Positions 43,908 through 52,077 of a stretch of DNA of 64,000 bases are shown here, one piece after another (within the stretch, counting starts at the first letter, position 1; every line of letters starts with the position of its first letter). Under the pieces are notes generated by a model. The model was given only the letters and a program-made list of their open reading frames with translations, did not search any database and was not told where the DNA came from. Location: NCBI GenBank assembly GCA_964651475.1, contig CAZYXV010000016.1, positions 40,123 to 104,122 on the forward strand, given 5' to 3'. The translations under genes were made by a program, and so were the position numbers. This stretch comes from JBGSMF01 sp964651475. Lineage in GTDB: Bacteria; Chloroflexota; Anaerolineae; Fen-1058.

Positions 43908-46688
43908 ATGCTGAACCCATTGATTGAACTTCAAACCTTTGGTCAAAGCTTGTGGTATGACAATATCCAACGCGGCCTTCTCACTTCCGGCGAGCTAGAG
44001 CGCATGGTGAACGAGGACGGCGTGTTGGGTGTGACCTCGAATCCCGCTATCTTTGAAAAAGCCATTGCCGGCAGCAGCGATTACGACGCCGCATTGCTGA
44101 CGCTGGTAGAGGCCGGCAAAAGTGTGGGAGAGATCTATTCTGCGCTGACGATTGACGATATTTGCGCCGCTGCTGACGTGCTGCGCCCGGTCTACGACCG
44201 CACCAATGGCGGCGATGGGTACGTGAGCATCGAGGTTTCGCCGCTCCTGGCGAACGACACCGCCGGCACCGTTCGCGAAGCACGCCAGTTATGGGAAACC
44301 ATCCACCGTCCCAACCTGATGATCAAGGTGCCCGCCACGCCCGCCGGCATCCCCGCCATCCGCGAGCTGATCGGGTCGGGTGTTAACGTCAATGCCACGC
44401 TCATCTTTGCTATCCAGGCGCACGAGCAAGTTATGGAAGCCTACCTCGCCGGGCTAGAAATGCTGGCGGCGGCCGGCAAGCCGCTGGATAAAATCGCTTC
44501 GGTGGCGTCGTTTTTTGTCAGCCGGGTAGATACGCTGGTAGACAAGCTAATCGAAGAACGTATTGCCAGTGCCGGCAGCGAAGAGGCCCGCTTGCACTCG
44601 CTACGCTCGCTGCAAGGCAAGGCGGCCATCGCCAACGCCAGGCTGGCTTACGCGCGTTTTAAAGATATTTTTGGCGGCCCCCGCTTTGCGGCGCTGCAAG
44701 CCCGCGGCGCGCGCGTGCAGCGCCCCTTGTGGGCCAGCACCAGCACCAAGAATCCCAATTACCGCGACGTGATTTACATCGAGGCGCTCATCGGCCCGGA
44801 CACAGTCAACACCGCCCCGCCTCAAACGATTGTCGCGTTCAAAGATCACGGCGTGGTGGCGGCCACGCTCGAACACGATGTACCCGGCGCGCAGGCGGAC
44901 CTGGACCGTTTGGCGGAGGTCGGCATTGATATGGACGCCGTGACGAATAAATTGCTGGACGACGGCGTAAAGGCGTTCGCCAATTCGTACACCACTTTGC
45001 TTCAGGTGATTGAACGAAAACGCGCGCGCCTGTTATTGACGGCTCGGGGAACGGCAGCGTTGGGCAAACTCCAAGTCCACGCCGATATCGCATTGAGCGA
45101 GCTGGATACGCGGCGATTTGCAGAGCGCCTGTGGAAAAAAGACGCGGGGCTGTGGAAACAAGATGAGCACATCCAGGCCGAGATTGTTCGCCGGCTGGGT
45201 TGGCTCGACTCGCCCAAGGCGATGCTGGCGCGCTGCGAAGAACTGGATGCGTTTGTGGCCGAGGCGCGGGCCACCGGGTTCACGCACGCGCTGCTGTTGG
45301 GGATGGGGGGCAGCAGCATGGCGCCTGAGCTATTCCGCACGACGTTCGGCGTCACGCCGGGTTTTCTGGACCTGGGCGTTTTGGATACAACCGATCCGGC
45401 CAGCGTGCTGGCCGCCGAGCGCGCGATTGACTTGCCCAATACATTATTCATCGTCGCGAGCAAGTCCGGCGGCACTATCGAGGTTATGTCATTTTTTAAA
45501 TATTTCTACGATAAAGTGCGCGCGATTAAGGGCGAGGCCGCCGGACAGAATTTTGTCGCCATCACCGACCCCGCCACATCGCTAGAGACGTTGGCACGTG
45601 AAAAAGGCTTTAGGCGCGCATTCCTCAATCCGCCAGATATTGGGGGGCGATATAGCGCGCTATCTTATTTTGGGTTGCTTCCGGCGGCACTGCTGGGCGT
45701 AGATGTGCGCCGCTTGCTGGAGCGCGCCGCCGAGATGGCAGGCGCCTGCGCCGCCGACGGGCCCGCGCGCCAGAATCCTGGAGCGTGGTTGGGCGCGCTG
45801 ATGGGCGCGCTGCACGACGCCGGGCACGACAAGCTCACGTTTATCCTGTCGCCGCAGATTGCGGCATTTGGCTATTGGGTCGAACAACTGGTGGCCGAAA
45901 GCACGGGCAAGGAAGGCAAGGGCATGTTGCCGGTGGAGGGCGAGCCGGTGGGCGATCCGTCCGTCTACAGCCACGACCGGCTATTTGTGTACGTGAAACT
46001 GGACGGCGACGACACGCACGCCGCCGCCATCCGCTCGCTAGAAGCTGATGGGCAGCCGGTGATCACGCTGCGCTTGCGGGATGCTTACGACCTGGGCGGC
46101 GAGTTTTTCCGTTGGGGCGTGGCCACGGTGGCTGCCAGCGCGATGATGGGCATCAACCCCCTCGACCAGCCCGACGTGCAGGAAAGCAAAGAAAACACCA
46201 ATCTGGCGTTAAGAGAATATATTGCCACACACTGCCTGCCGGAAACCATGGCTGTGCTGCCAGATACCTTTGGCGCCAGGCTTGAGAGCTTTTTCCAGCC
46301 TGTCAGGCCGGGCGAGTACATCGCGCTGATGGTTTACGCGCAGCGCACGCCCGAATGTGATCAGGCGCTCACCCGCATCCGCGCTACGTTGCGGGATCGT
46401 TTCTGCGTCGCCACGACGGCAGGTTACGGGCCGCGCTTTCTCCACTCGACCGGCCAGTTGCACAAGGGCGGCCCCAATAATGGCGTATTTGTTCAGATCA
46501 CTGCCGATCCGCCCCAAGACGTGCCCATCCCCGGCGAAGAGTATACGTTTGGCGTGCTGATCGCCGCGCAGGCATTGGGCGATATGCAGGCGCTGCAGTT
46601 GCGCAAGCGGCGCGTGATCCGGCTGCACATTCCGGGCGACGTGGAGAATGGCCTGGAGCGATTGGCGCGGGCGCTAGCTGGACAATGA
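43908..46688 (+). CDS. tal-pgi: Bifunctional transaldolase/glucose-6-phosphate isomerase
   Basis: 926 residues from ATG 43908. Residues about 1-370 are transaldolase, with GVTSNPAIFEKAI and the Schiff-base lysine in LMIKVPATPAG. The rest is phosphoglucose isomerase, with LLGMGGSSMAPELFR, ASKSGGTIEVMSFFKYF and GARLESFFQP. The fusion links the non-oxidative pentose phosphate pathway to glycolysis in one polypeptide and is known in several bacteria. GAGGTG lies 7 bases before the start. Confidence 0.95.
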   Translation: MLNPLIELQTFGQSLWYDNIQRGLLTSGELERMVNEDGVLGVTSNPAIFEKAIAGSSDYDAALLTLVEAGKSVGEIYSALTIDDICAAADVLRPVYDRTNGGDGYVSIEVSPLLANDTAGTVREARQLWETIHRPNLMIKVPATPAGIPAIRELIGSGVNVNATLIFAIQAHEQVMEAYLAGLEMLAAAGKPLDKIASVASFFVSRVDTLVDKLIEERIASAGSEEARLHSLRSLQGKAAIANARLAYARFKDIFGGPRFAALQARGARVQRPLWASTSTKNPNYRDVIYIEALIGPDTVNTAPPQTIVAFKDHGVVAATLEHDVPGAQADLDRLAEVGIDMDAVTNKLLDDGVKAFANSYTTLLQVIERKRARLLLTARGTAALGKLQVHADIALSELDTRRFAERLWKKDAGLWKQDEHIQAEIVRRLGWLDSPKAMLARCEELDAFVAEARATGFTHALLLGMGGSSMAPELFRTTFGVTPGFLDLGVLDTTDPASVLAAERAIDLPNTLFIVASKSGGTIEVMSFFKYFYDKVRAIKGEAAGQNFVAITDPATSLETLAREKGFRRAFLNPPDIGGRYSALSYFGLLPAALLGVDVRRLLERAAEMAGACAADGPARQNPGAWLGALMGALHDAGHDKLTFILSPQIAAFGYWVEQLVAESTGKEGKGMLPVEGEPVGDPSVYSHDRLFVYVKLDGDDTHAAAIRSLEADGQPVITLRLRDAYDLGGEFFRWGVATVAASAMMGINPLDQPDVQESKENTNLALREYIATHCLPETMAVLPDTFGARLESFFQPVRPGEYIALMVYAQRTPECDQALTRIRATLRDRFCVATTAGYGPRFLHSTGQLHKGGPNNGVFVQITADPPQDVPIPGEEYTFGVLIAAQALGDMQALQLRKRRVIRLHIPGDVENGLERLARALAGQ

Positions 46689-46722
46689 GCGCGCTCAACC
46701 GGGTTCTTGCAAGTTGCAAAAC

Positions 46723-46751
46723 TTGTCTATTTTCCCGCGTCGTATTATACT
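46723..46751 (+). promoter_or_regulatory. Promoter of the acsE-like gene
   Basis: TTGTCT (46723-46728), 17 bases, then TATACT (46746-46751), about 105 bases before the GTG start. Confidence 0.5.
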
Positions 46752-46856
46752 CATTAACAGTGCACACAGGGTTCCTCGCCCAATTTTTAAACATGCAAAT
46801 GCATGCACGCTATCGAATGTGGCTTTGCCACCCAATCTACTCCATGGAGGTGAATA

Positions 46857-47786
46857 GTGTATATCATTGGTGAAAACATCCACATCATTGCCCCCAAAGT
46901 CAAAGAAGCCTTTAACAATCGCGACGCAGCATTTTTAATGGACCTGGCCCGCAAGCAAATAGACGCGGGCGCGGCGGTATTGGATCTGAATATCGGTCCG
47001 CAAAAAAAGGCCGGCCCGGAAGTGATGAGCTGGCTGATTGACGTGATGCACGAAGCTGTCGGCCCCGACGTGCCTCTCTCGCTCGACACCACGAACCTGG
47101 CCGCCATCGAGGCTGGCCTCAAGAAACTCAAGCCGGGCCTGGGCATCATCAACTCGATCAGCGCAGAACCCGAGCGCCTCGAAAAAATTCCGCCGGTGGC
47201 CGCCCAATACGGCGCGCAACTCATTGCCCTGACTATGGGCAAAAGCGGCATTCCCGTCAGCGCCGAGGCGCGCGTGAGCATCTTTTTGGAATCGCTCATG
47301 CCGCGCCTGGAAGAGGTGGGCATACCGCTCGAAAACGTCATCATTGACCCGCTGGTGCTGACTGTCTCCGGTTGCCAGGAATACGTGCCGCAGTGCGTGG
47401 AGGCGGTGCGCATCTTTAAAAACACAGGCTTGCCGTGCAAGGTGAGCGGCGGGCTGTCGAACGTATCCAACGCCGTGCCCGCCGCCGGTCGCCCGCTCAT
47501 CAACCGCGTGTATATGGTCATGCTGATGGCCGCCGGGATAGACATGGTCATTGCCGACCCGCTGGACAAGCAATTGCTCGAATTTATTCGCGTGGTCGAG
47601 CAGCGCGACGAGAGCACGCCCCTCAACCGCCTGCTCCTCAAGCTGCACGACAAAACCGCCGCCATGGAAACGCTCGATCCCGAAGACGTTGAGGATATGA
47701 ACGATCCCGAACAGCTGGCCGTTTGGAAAACCGTTCGCATCTTGCTCAACACGACGATTTACGCCGATGCGTATTTGACCATCTAA
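46857..47786 (+). CDS. acsE: Methyltetrahydrofolate:corrinoid methyltransferase-like protein
   Basis: 309 residues, pterin-binding TIM barrel: YIIGENIHIIAPKV, DAGAAVLDLNIGPQKK, LSLDTTNLAAIEAGL, NSISAEPERLEKIPP and the C-terminal SGGLSNVSNAVP. In the Wood-Ljungdahl pathway AcsE moves the methyl of CH3-THF to the corrinoid protein. Related pterin enzymes serve other corrinoid partners, and none is in the window. GTG start after GGAGGTG. It sits 11 bases before folD, which supports a C1-folate role. Confidence 0.85.
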   Translation: MYIIGENIHIIAPKVKEAFNNRDAAFLMDLARKQIDAGAAVLDLNIGPQKKAGPEVMSWLIDVMHEAVGPDVPLSLDTTNLAAIEAGLKKLKPGLGIINSISAEPERLEKIPPVAAQYGAQLIALTMGKSGIPVSAEARVSIFLESLMPRLEEVGIPLENVIIDPLVLTVSGCQEYVPQCVEAVRIFKNTGLPCKVSGGLSNVSNAVPAAGRPLINRVYMVMLMAAGIDMVIADPLDKQLLEFIRVVEQRDESTPLNRLLLKLHDKTAAMETLDPEDVEDMNDPEQLAVWKTVRILLNTTIYADAYLTI

Positions 47787-47797
47787 AGGAGAATCTC

Positions 47798-48712
47798 ATG
47801 ACTGCTACAATCATTGACGGCAAGGCAGTCGCCGAAGCTGTTCGCGACGAGGTCAAGGCTGAAGTGGCGCAGTTGCGCGAAAAGGGACTCGTGCCCGGGT
47901 TGGCGACGGTGCTGGTGGGCGTGCGGCCCGATAGTGTGAGCTATGTCACGGCCAAGCGCCAGATGTGCGAGGCGCTGGGCATTGCGTCTATCGGGCACGA
48001 GCTGCCCGAGGCCACTTCGCAAGATGAACTCCTGGCTATTGTCCAGGAGTTGGGCGTTGACCCACGAGTGCACGGCATCTTGGTGCAGTTGCCGCTGCCC
48101 AAGCACATCAACGAGGAACTGATCCTCGGCGCCGTGCCGATTGACAAAGATGTGGACGGCTTTCACCCAATCAACGTGGGCAAGCTGGGAATGAAGGGAC
48201 GCCAACCATTGTTTGCGCCGTGCACGCCGTCGGGCGTCATCGAATTGCTCGACCGCGTCGGGGCCAAGATCTCGGGCAGCCGCGCCGTGGTCCTGGGGCG
48301 CAGTAACATTGTGGGGTTGCCTGTATCTATGCTGCTGCTGGGCCGAGACGCCACGGTGACCATTTGCCACAGCCGGACTCAAAACCTGGGCGAGGTAACG
48401 CGCCAGGCCGACATCCTGGTGGCGGCTATTGGCAAGGCTCGCTTCGTGACGGCCGACATGGTCAAGCCAGGCGCTTATGTCATTGACGTGGGTGTGAACA
48501 GCATCCCGGTGCTCAATCCTGATGGAACGCAGGCCATCAGTGAAAAGACGGGCAAGCCGCGCACCCGGCTGGTGGGCGATGTGGATTTCGACGCGGTCAA
48601 AGAAATTGCGGCGGCCATCACGCCGGTGCCGGGCGGTGTGGGGCCTATGACGATTGCGATGCTGATGAGCAACACGCTCAAGGGCGCCAAGCACGCATTC
48701 GGCTTGCTATAG
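47798..48712 (+). CDS. folD: Methylene-THF dehydrogenase/cyclohydrolase
   Basis: 304 residues. Catalytic region VRPDSVSYVTAKRQMCEALGI (Tyr and Lys), GILVQLPLPKHI, DVDGFHPINVGKLG, the NADP site VLGRSNIVGLPVSMLL, and the ending PVPGGVGPMTIAMLMSNTL. It interconverts methylene-, methenyl- and formyl-THF, supplying both the acsE step and formyl-THF for Fmt. AGGAGA precedes ATG 47798. Confidence 0.96.
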   Translation: MTATIIDGKAVAEAVRDEVKAEVAQLREKGLVPGLATVLVGVRPDSVSYVTAKRQMCEALGIASIGHELPEATSQDELLAIVQELGVDPRVHGILVQLPLPKHINEELILGAVPIDKDVDGFHPINVGKLGMKGRQPLFAPCTPSGVIELLDRVGAKISGSRAVVLGRSNIVGLPVSMLLLGRDATVTICHSRTQNLGEVTRQADILVAAIGKARFVTADMVKPGAYVIDVGVNSIPVLNPDGTQAISEKTGKPRTRLVGDVDFDAVKEIAAAITPVPGGVGPMTIAMLMSNTLKGAKHAFGLL

Positions 48713-48741
48713 TAACCCAATCCGATAAACACAATTCCCAA

Positions 48742-48779
48742 AACGCAATCCCCAGCCTGAGAAGGCCGGGGATTGCGTT
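48742..48779. terminator. Strong hairpin between convergent genes
   Basis: A 12-bp stem AACGCAATCCCC/GGGGATTGCGTT, one A-C mismatch, four more pairs and a GAGA loop. It lies between folD and the convergent membrane-protein gene and probably serves both. The T tract is poor. Confidence 0.6.
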
Positions 48780-48809
48780 CTTGCGGTCGGTGCGGCGAGC
48801 AGGCGCGTT

Positions 48810-49553
48810 CTATTGAATGGCCGCTTGCCCAAGCGAGACGGAGGACACATCTTGCTCTGCGATGGGGGCAGGGTGGCGCATTATCGTCCACAGCAAGAGC
48901 AGCGCGCCGACAAAGATGAGAATTAGCGGGCCCATGAATTTCATCGGCCACCAGCCCAGGACTAGCAGGCTCGTGGTGATCAGCAACCCCAGGCCGGCCA
49001 CCCCGCACAAAATCAATCCCGCCCATACCAGGCCATTCGAGCGCCGTCGAGCGCCAACCAGCAGCAGCGCTGCCCCCACGGAAAGCGGTTCGATGGCCCA
49101 CATGACGGCCCACACTTGCCACCACCCTGTGACGGCGCAAAACTGGAACAGTAGCCCGTTGGCGCCGATGATGATGGCCGGGATGAGCAGCCAGATTGAC
49201 CGCGCGTACACGGCCGCGAGCAAAAAGCCCGCCGCCACAGCCAGCACTTCGAGCGGCCACAGCCATGCCCAGATATGCCAATAGTCGAGCAGGCTGGCCC
49301 ACAGCAAGATTGCGCCGGTCGCCAGGATCAGCGCCGCCAGGATAAAGAATACTCCTAGCGCGCGTTGGCCGCGCACCAACACAGGCGGCAGCGCGACGGC
49401 GGCGCCAACGCCCACGACGATGAGCGGCCAAAACCGCCATGCCAGGCGCCACAGGTCAATCCCCAACATGGGCAGGACCGAGCCAAGCATCAGGGCCAAC
49501 ACGCCGACCGCGATCAGAGCCACGCCGGCGACGAGTGAAAATGATTTGTTCAT
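48810..49553 (-). CDS. Multi-pass membrane protein sharing a domain with the adjacent kinase
   Basis: 247 residues with about eight hydrophobic helices rich in Trp (WLWPLEVLAV, WAIEPLSVGA). Two repeats of a helix pair can be seen. The segment IIIGANGLLFQFCAVTGWW aligns with the kinase's GIVLGNGIILTYCVITGNW, so both carry the same membrane module. It is downstream of the kinase gene by 36 bases and likely in its operon. Function unknown, perhaps a membrane partner of the kinase. Confidence 0.8.
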   Translation of the reverse strand: MNKSFSLVAGVALIAVGVLALMLGSVLPMLGIDLWRLAWRFWPLIVVGVGAAVALPPVLVRGQRALGVFFILAALILATGAILLWASLLDYWHIWAWLWPLEVLAVAAGFLLAAVYARSIWLLIPAIIIGANGLLFQFCAVTGWWQVWAVMWAIEPLSVGAALLLVGARRRSNGLVWAGLILCGVAGLGLLITTSLLVLGWWPMKFMGPLILIFVGALLLLWTIMRHPAPIAEQDVSSVSLGQAAIQ

Positions 49554-49589
49554 GTTTATCTCCTCGATCTAGTTACGTGTATTCTCGCA

Positions 49590-51098
49590 TTACAAGATAG
49601 TTGCAATCAACGTCAACACGGCGACGATAACGCCAAAGGCCAGGGAGGTTGCTGCCAGCGTCCAACCCAAAAAGCGATTCGCTGGGCGGGCAGATTCGCC
49701 CTGTTGAGCAAGCCGCCGCGCTACCGCAATTGAGCCGCCGACCAGGATAGGCTCCAGCGGCCACAAAAAGAGCCAGTGGGACCAGTTGCCGGTGATTACG
49801 CAATACGTCAGAATGATGCCATTGCCCAACACGATGCCGGCGGGAATGAGCAGCCAGGCCGAGCCGGTGGCGCTCATTATGGTGAATAGCACCATCGCCG
49901 CCAGGAACAACTCGACCGGCCACCCCATCATAAACACATTCCATTCCGTATTATGAGAGACGACCGAACCTGTGATATTGCAATACGCCAGCACAATGAT
50001 CGCCGCAAAAATGGCTATCCAGCCGCGCCCCGATAGGCGGGGCAAGCCACGTTTGGAAAACGCCCGGCGGCCCGCCAGCGCGGGAGTGGCTTTGGCCGCC
50101 AGCCGCTTGCCCAACGTCGCGTCGGTTTCTTCGCTGGCAAACTGCGCGTCTGCAATTTTTTCGCGCGCCGTGCCGGAAAGGACTGCCACCGATTCGGCGG
50201 GGGCCTGCGGCGTGCTGAACGACAGCGGCAGCGAGATGCGTTCCGGCAATTCAACGCCGGCTTCCTCGGCGGCCTGGCGCAATGCCTGCGCCATATCCGG
50301 CGCGCTTTGGTAACGATCTTCCGGGCGTTTGGCCAACGCTTTGAGCAAGACGCGCTCAAACGGTTCGGGGATGGCGGCGTTCAACTTGCGCGGCAAGGGC
50401 AGCGGATCGTTGAGGTGCTTCATCAGGATCGCCAGCGGCGTATCGGCGTCAAAGGGCGTCTGCTGGGTCAGCATCTCGTAGAACACGATGCCCAGCGAGT
50501 AAATGTCGCTGCGGGCGTCGCTCTTGCCTTCCAGCCCCTGCTCCGGCGCGACATAGTTCAACGTGCCCATCAGCGCCCCGGTGGCGGTGTGGCGCGTGCT
50601 GCCCATAATCTGCGCGATGCCAAAATCGGCCACCACTGCCTGGCCGCGTTTGGTCAACATGATGTTGGCCGGCTTGATGTCTCGGTGGATCATGCCCTCG
50701 CTGTGCGCATACGCCAGGCCATCCAGCACATCCAGCAGGATACGCGTGGTTTCGCCCAGCGGCATCGGCTCGCCTCGAACGCGGTAGTCACTCAATCGCG
50801 CTCTGAGCGTGTCGCCTTCGAGCAACTCCATGACCATGTAGGAAACATTGTCTTGCGCGTCGAAATCAAACACCTGGACGATGTTGGAATGGCGCAGCGT
50901 TGCCACGGCTTGCGCTTCGCGTTTAAAGCGGGCCAGGAACTCGGGCTCTTCTGCCAGGTCCGTGCGCATCACCTTGATCGCCACGTAACGGTCGAGTTGC
51001 GGGTGATAGGCCCGATACACCTGGGCCATGCCACCACGCCCCAACGGCTCCAGAATGCGATATTTGCCCAGTGTTTGTCCTTCTAAAACGGTTGCCAT
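49590..51098 (-). CDS. Membrane-anchored Ser/Thr protein kinase
   Basis: 502 residues. PknB-type kinase domain (about 10-275) with glycine loop LGRGGMAQVY, ATP Lys in VAIKVM, catalytic MIHRDIKPANIML, VADFGIAQ, and MGTLNYVAPEQ. After a linker come several membrane helices from about residue 365 (IAIFAAIIVLAYCNI, WLFLWPLEPILVGG), without PASTA repeats. The membrane module is shared with the next gene. An FHA-domain regulator is encoded just upstream, a natural phosphothreonine reader. Confidence 0.93.
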   Translation of the reverse strand: MATVLEGQTLGKYRILEPLGRGGMAQVYRAYHPQLDRYVAIKVMRTDLAEEPEFLARFKREAQAVATLRHSNIVQVFDFDAQDNVSYMVMELLEGDTLRARLSDYRVRGEPMPLGETTRILLDVLDGLAYAHSEGMIHRDIKPANIMLTKRGQAVVADFGIAQIMGSTRHTATGALMGTLNYVAPEQGLEGKSDARSDIYSLGIVFYEMLTQQTPFDADTPLAILMKHLNDPLPLPRKLNAAIPEPFERVLLKALAKRPEDRYQSAPDMAQALRQAAEEAGVELPERISLPLSFSTPQAPAESVAVLSGTAREKIADAQFASEETDATLGKRLAAKATPALAGRRAFSKRGLPRLSGRGWIAIFAAIIVLAYCNITGSVVSHNTEWNVFMMGWPVELFLAAMVLFTIMSATGSAWLLIPAGIVLGNGIILTYCVITGNWSHWLFLWPLEPILVGGSIAVARRLAQQGESARPANRFLGWTLAATSLAFGVIVAVLTLIATIL

Positions 51099-51205
51099 CT
51101 AACCTCCTCGTACATTTGTCAACCCTGGTATACGATACCACGTTTCTCTCCGGCGTACCTATCCGTTAGCTAACAGCCGACTATCGTCTCGTCTACAGGT
51201 TTTAA

Positions 51206-51239
51206 CCACAGATGAACGCGGACTTGCGTTCATCTGTGG
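51206..51239. terminator. Perfect 14-bp hairpin between FHA and kinase genes
   Basis: CCACAGATGAACGC and its complement flank a 6-base loop. There is no T run on either strand, so it may be a REP-like palindrome or an RNA processing site instead of a terminator. Confidence 0.45.
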
Positions 51240-51287
51240 ACAGTAAAAACCACTTGGCCACCCAAGGGGGAAGCGAAAAGGCAAGCC

Positions 51288-51914
51288 TTACGTTTCGCGC
51301 ACGACGAGCTTGTAGCCCAGTCCGCGCAGTGTGATCAGCAATTGCGGATTGGCGGGGTCGGGTTCCAATTTGGAGCGCAGCCGGCGCACCAGGTTTTCGA
51401 TTTGATAGTCATAGACGCCTCCCGAGCCTTGATCGTATTCGGGCCACACGGCATGGCCAATCTCGTCTTTGGAGCACACCTGGCCGGGGCGTTTGTAGAG
51501 ATAGGTGAGCAATTCAAACTCTTTGGGCGAGAGCGCCACCGGGCGACGATTCACGCGCACCGCGCCCGCCGCCGCGTCTACCTCCAGGAGCGGGAAAGGC
51601 GTGTCTGCATACGTAATGTCCGGATCGTGAAAAACCAGGATCACGTCGCCCACGGTAATACAATCCCCATCACGCAGCGCCACAGGCGCCAGCACGCGCT
51701 CGTCGTTGAGAAAGGTGCCGTTGGTGCTGCCCATATCTTGCAGCGTCACGCACCGCCCCTCGCGATGCACGCGGGCGTGTTCGCGCGAGACGCGCTTGCT
51801 GGTGATAACAATGTCGCACTCGACCGCGCGGCCAATGGTGGTCGTCTCGCCGCTGAGGAGATGCTTGCGTTCGGTAGGATCGGTCAGGAATGGGATGTTC
51901 TCGTTTGCAGACAT
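51288..51914 (-). CDS. FHA domain-winged helix transcription regulator
   Basis: 208 residues from ATG 51914 (GGAGA upstream). The N-terminal FHA domain has GETTTIGRAVECDI, SKRVSREHARVH and DMGSTNGTFLNDERV, the phosphothreonine-binding loops. The C-terminal OmpR-type winged helix has LSPKEFELLTYLYKRPGQVCSKDEI and a final LRGLGYKLV. It has no receiver domain. It likely binds DNA under control of threonine phosphorylation by the kinase 189 bases downstream. Confidence 0.92.
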   Translation of the reverse strand: MSANENIPFLTDPTERKHLLSGETTTIGRAVECDIVITSKRVSREHARVHREGRCVTLQDMGSTNGTFLNDERVLAPVALRDGDCITVGDVILVFHDPDITYADTPFPLLEVDAAAGAVRVNRRPVALSPKEFELLTYLYKRPGQVCSKDEIGHAVWPEYDQGSGGVYDYQIENLVRRLRSKLEPDPANPQLLITLRGLGYKLVVRET

Positions 51915-52025
51915 ACGTTCTCCAACTTGCTCTCTGAATGACACAGCCCATTATAGACAATGCGCCCCGCGATGTCAAAAGCCGAAAAACAGCCCAAATT
52001 TTTAAGGTTAGGCACTTTCCACTTG

Positions 52026-52034
52026 TGGTATAAT
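52026..52034 (+). promoter_or_regulatory. dnaE: Extended -10 promoter of dnaE
   Basis: TGG followed by TATAAT (52029-52034), 43 bases before the ATG. No good -35 box. Confidence 0.5.
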
Positions 52035-52077
52035 CCTAGCCGCCGTTCTTTATTGATTACTCGTCATTGGTCGTTTT

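Noticed and set aside
46752..46856. Possible riboswitch before the acsE-folD pair
   Set aside because: The leader is short and I could not identify a cobalamin- or THF-riboswitch core.
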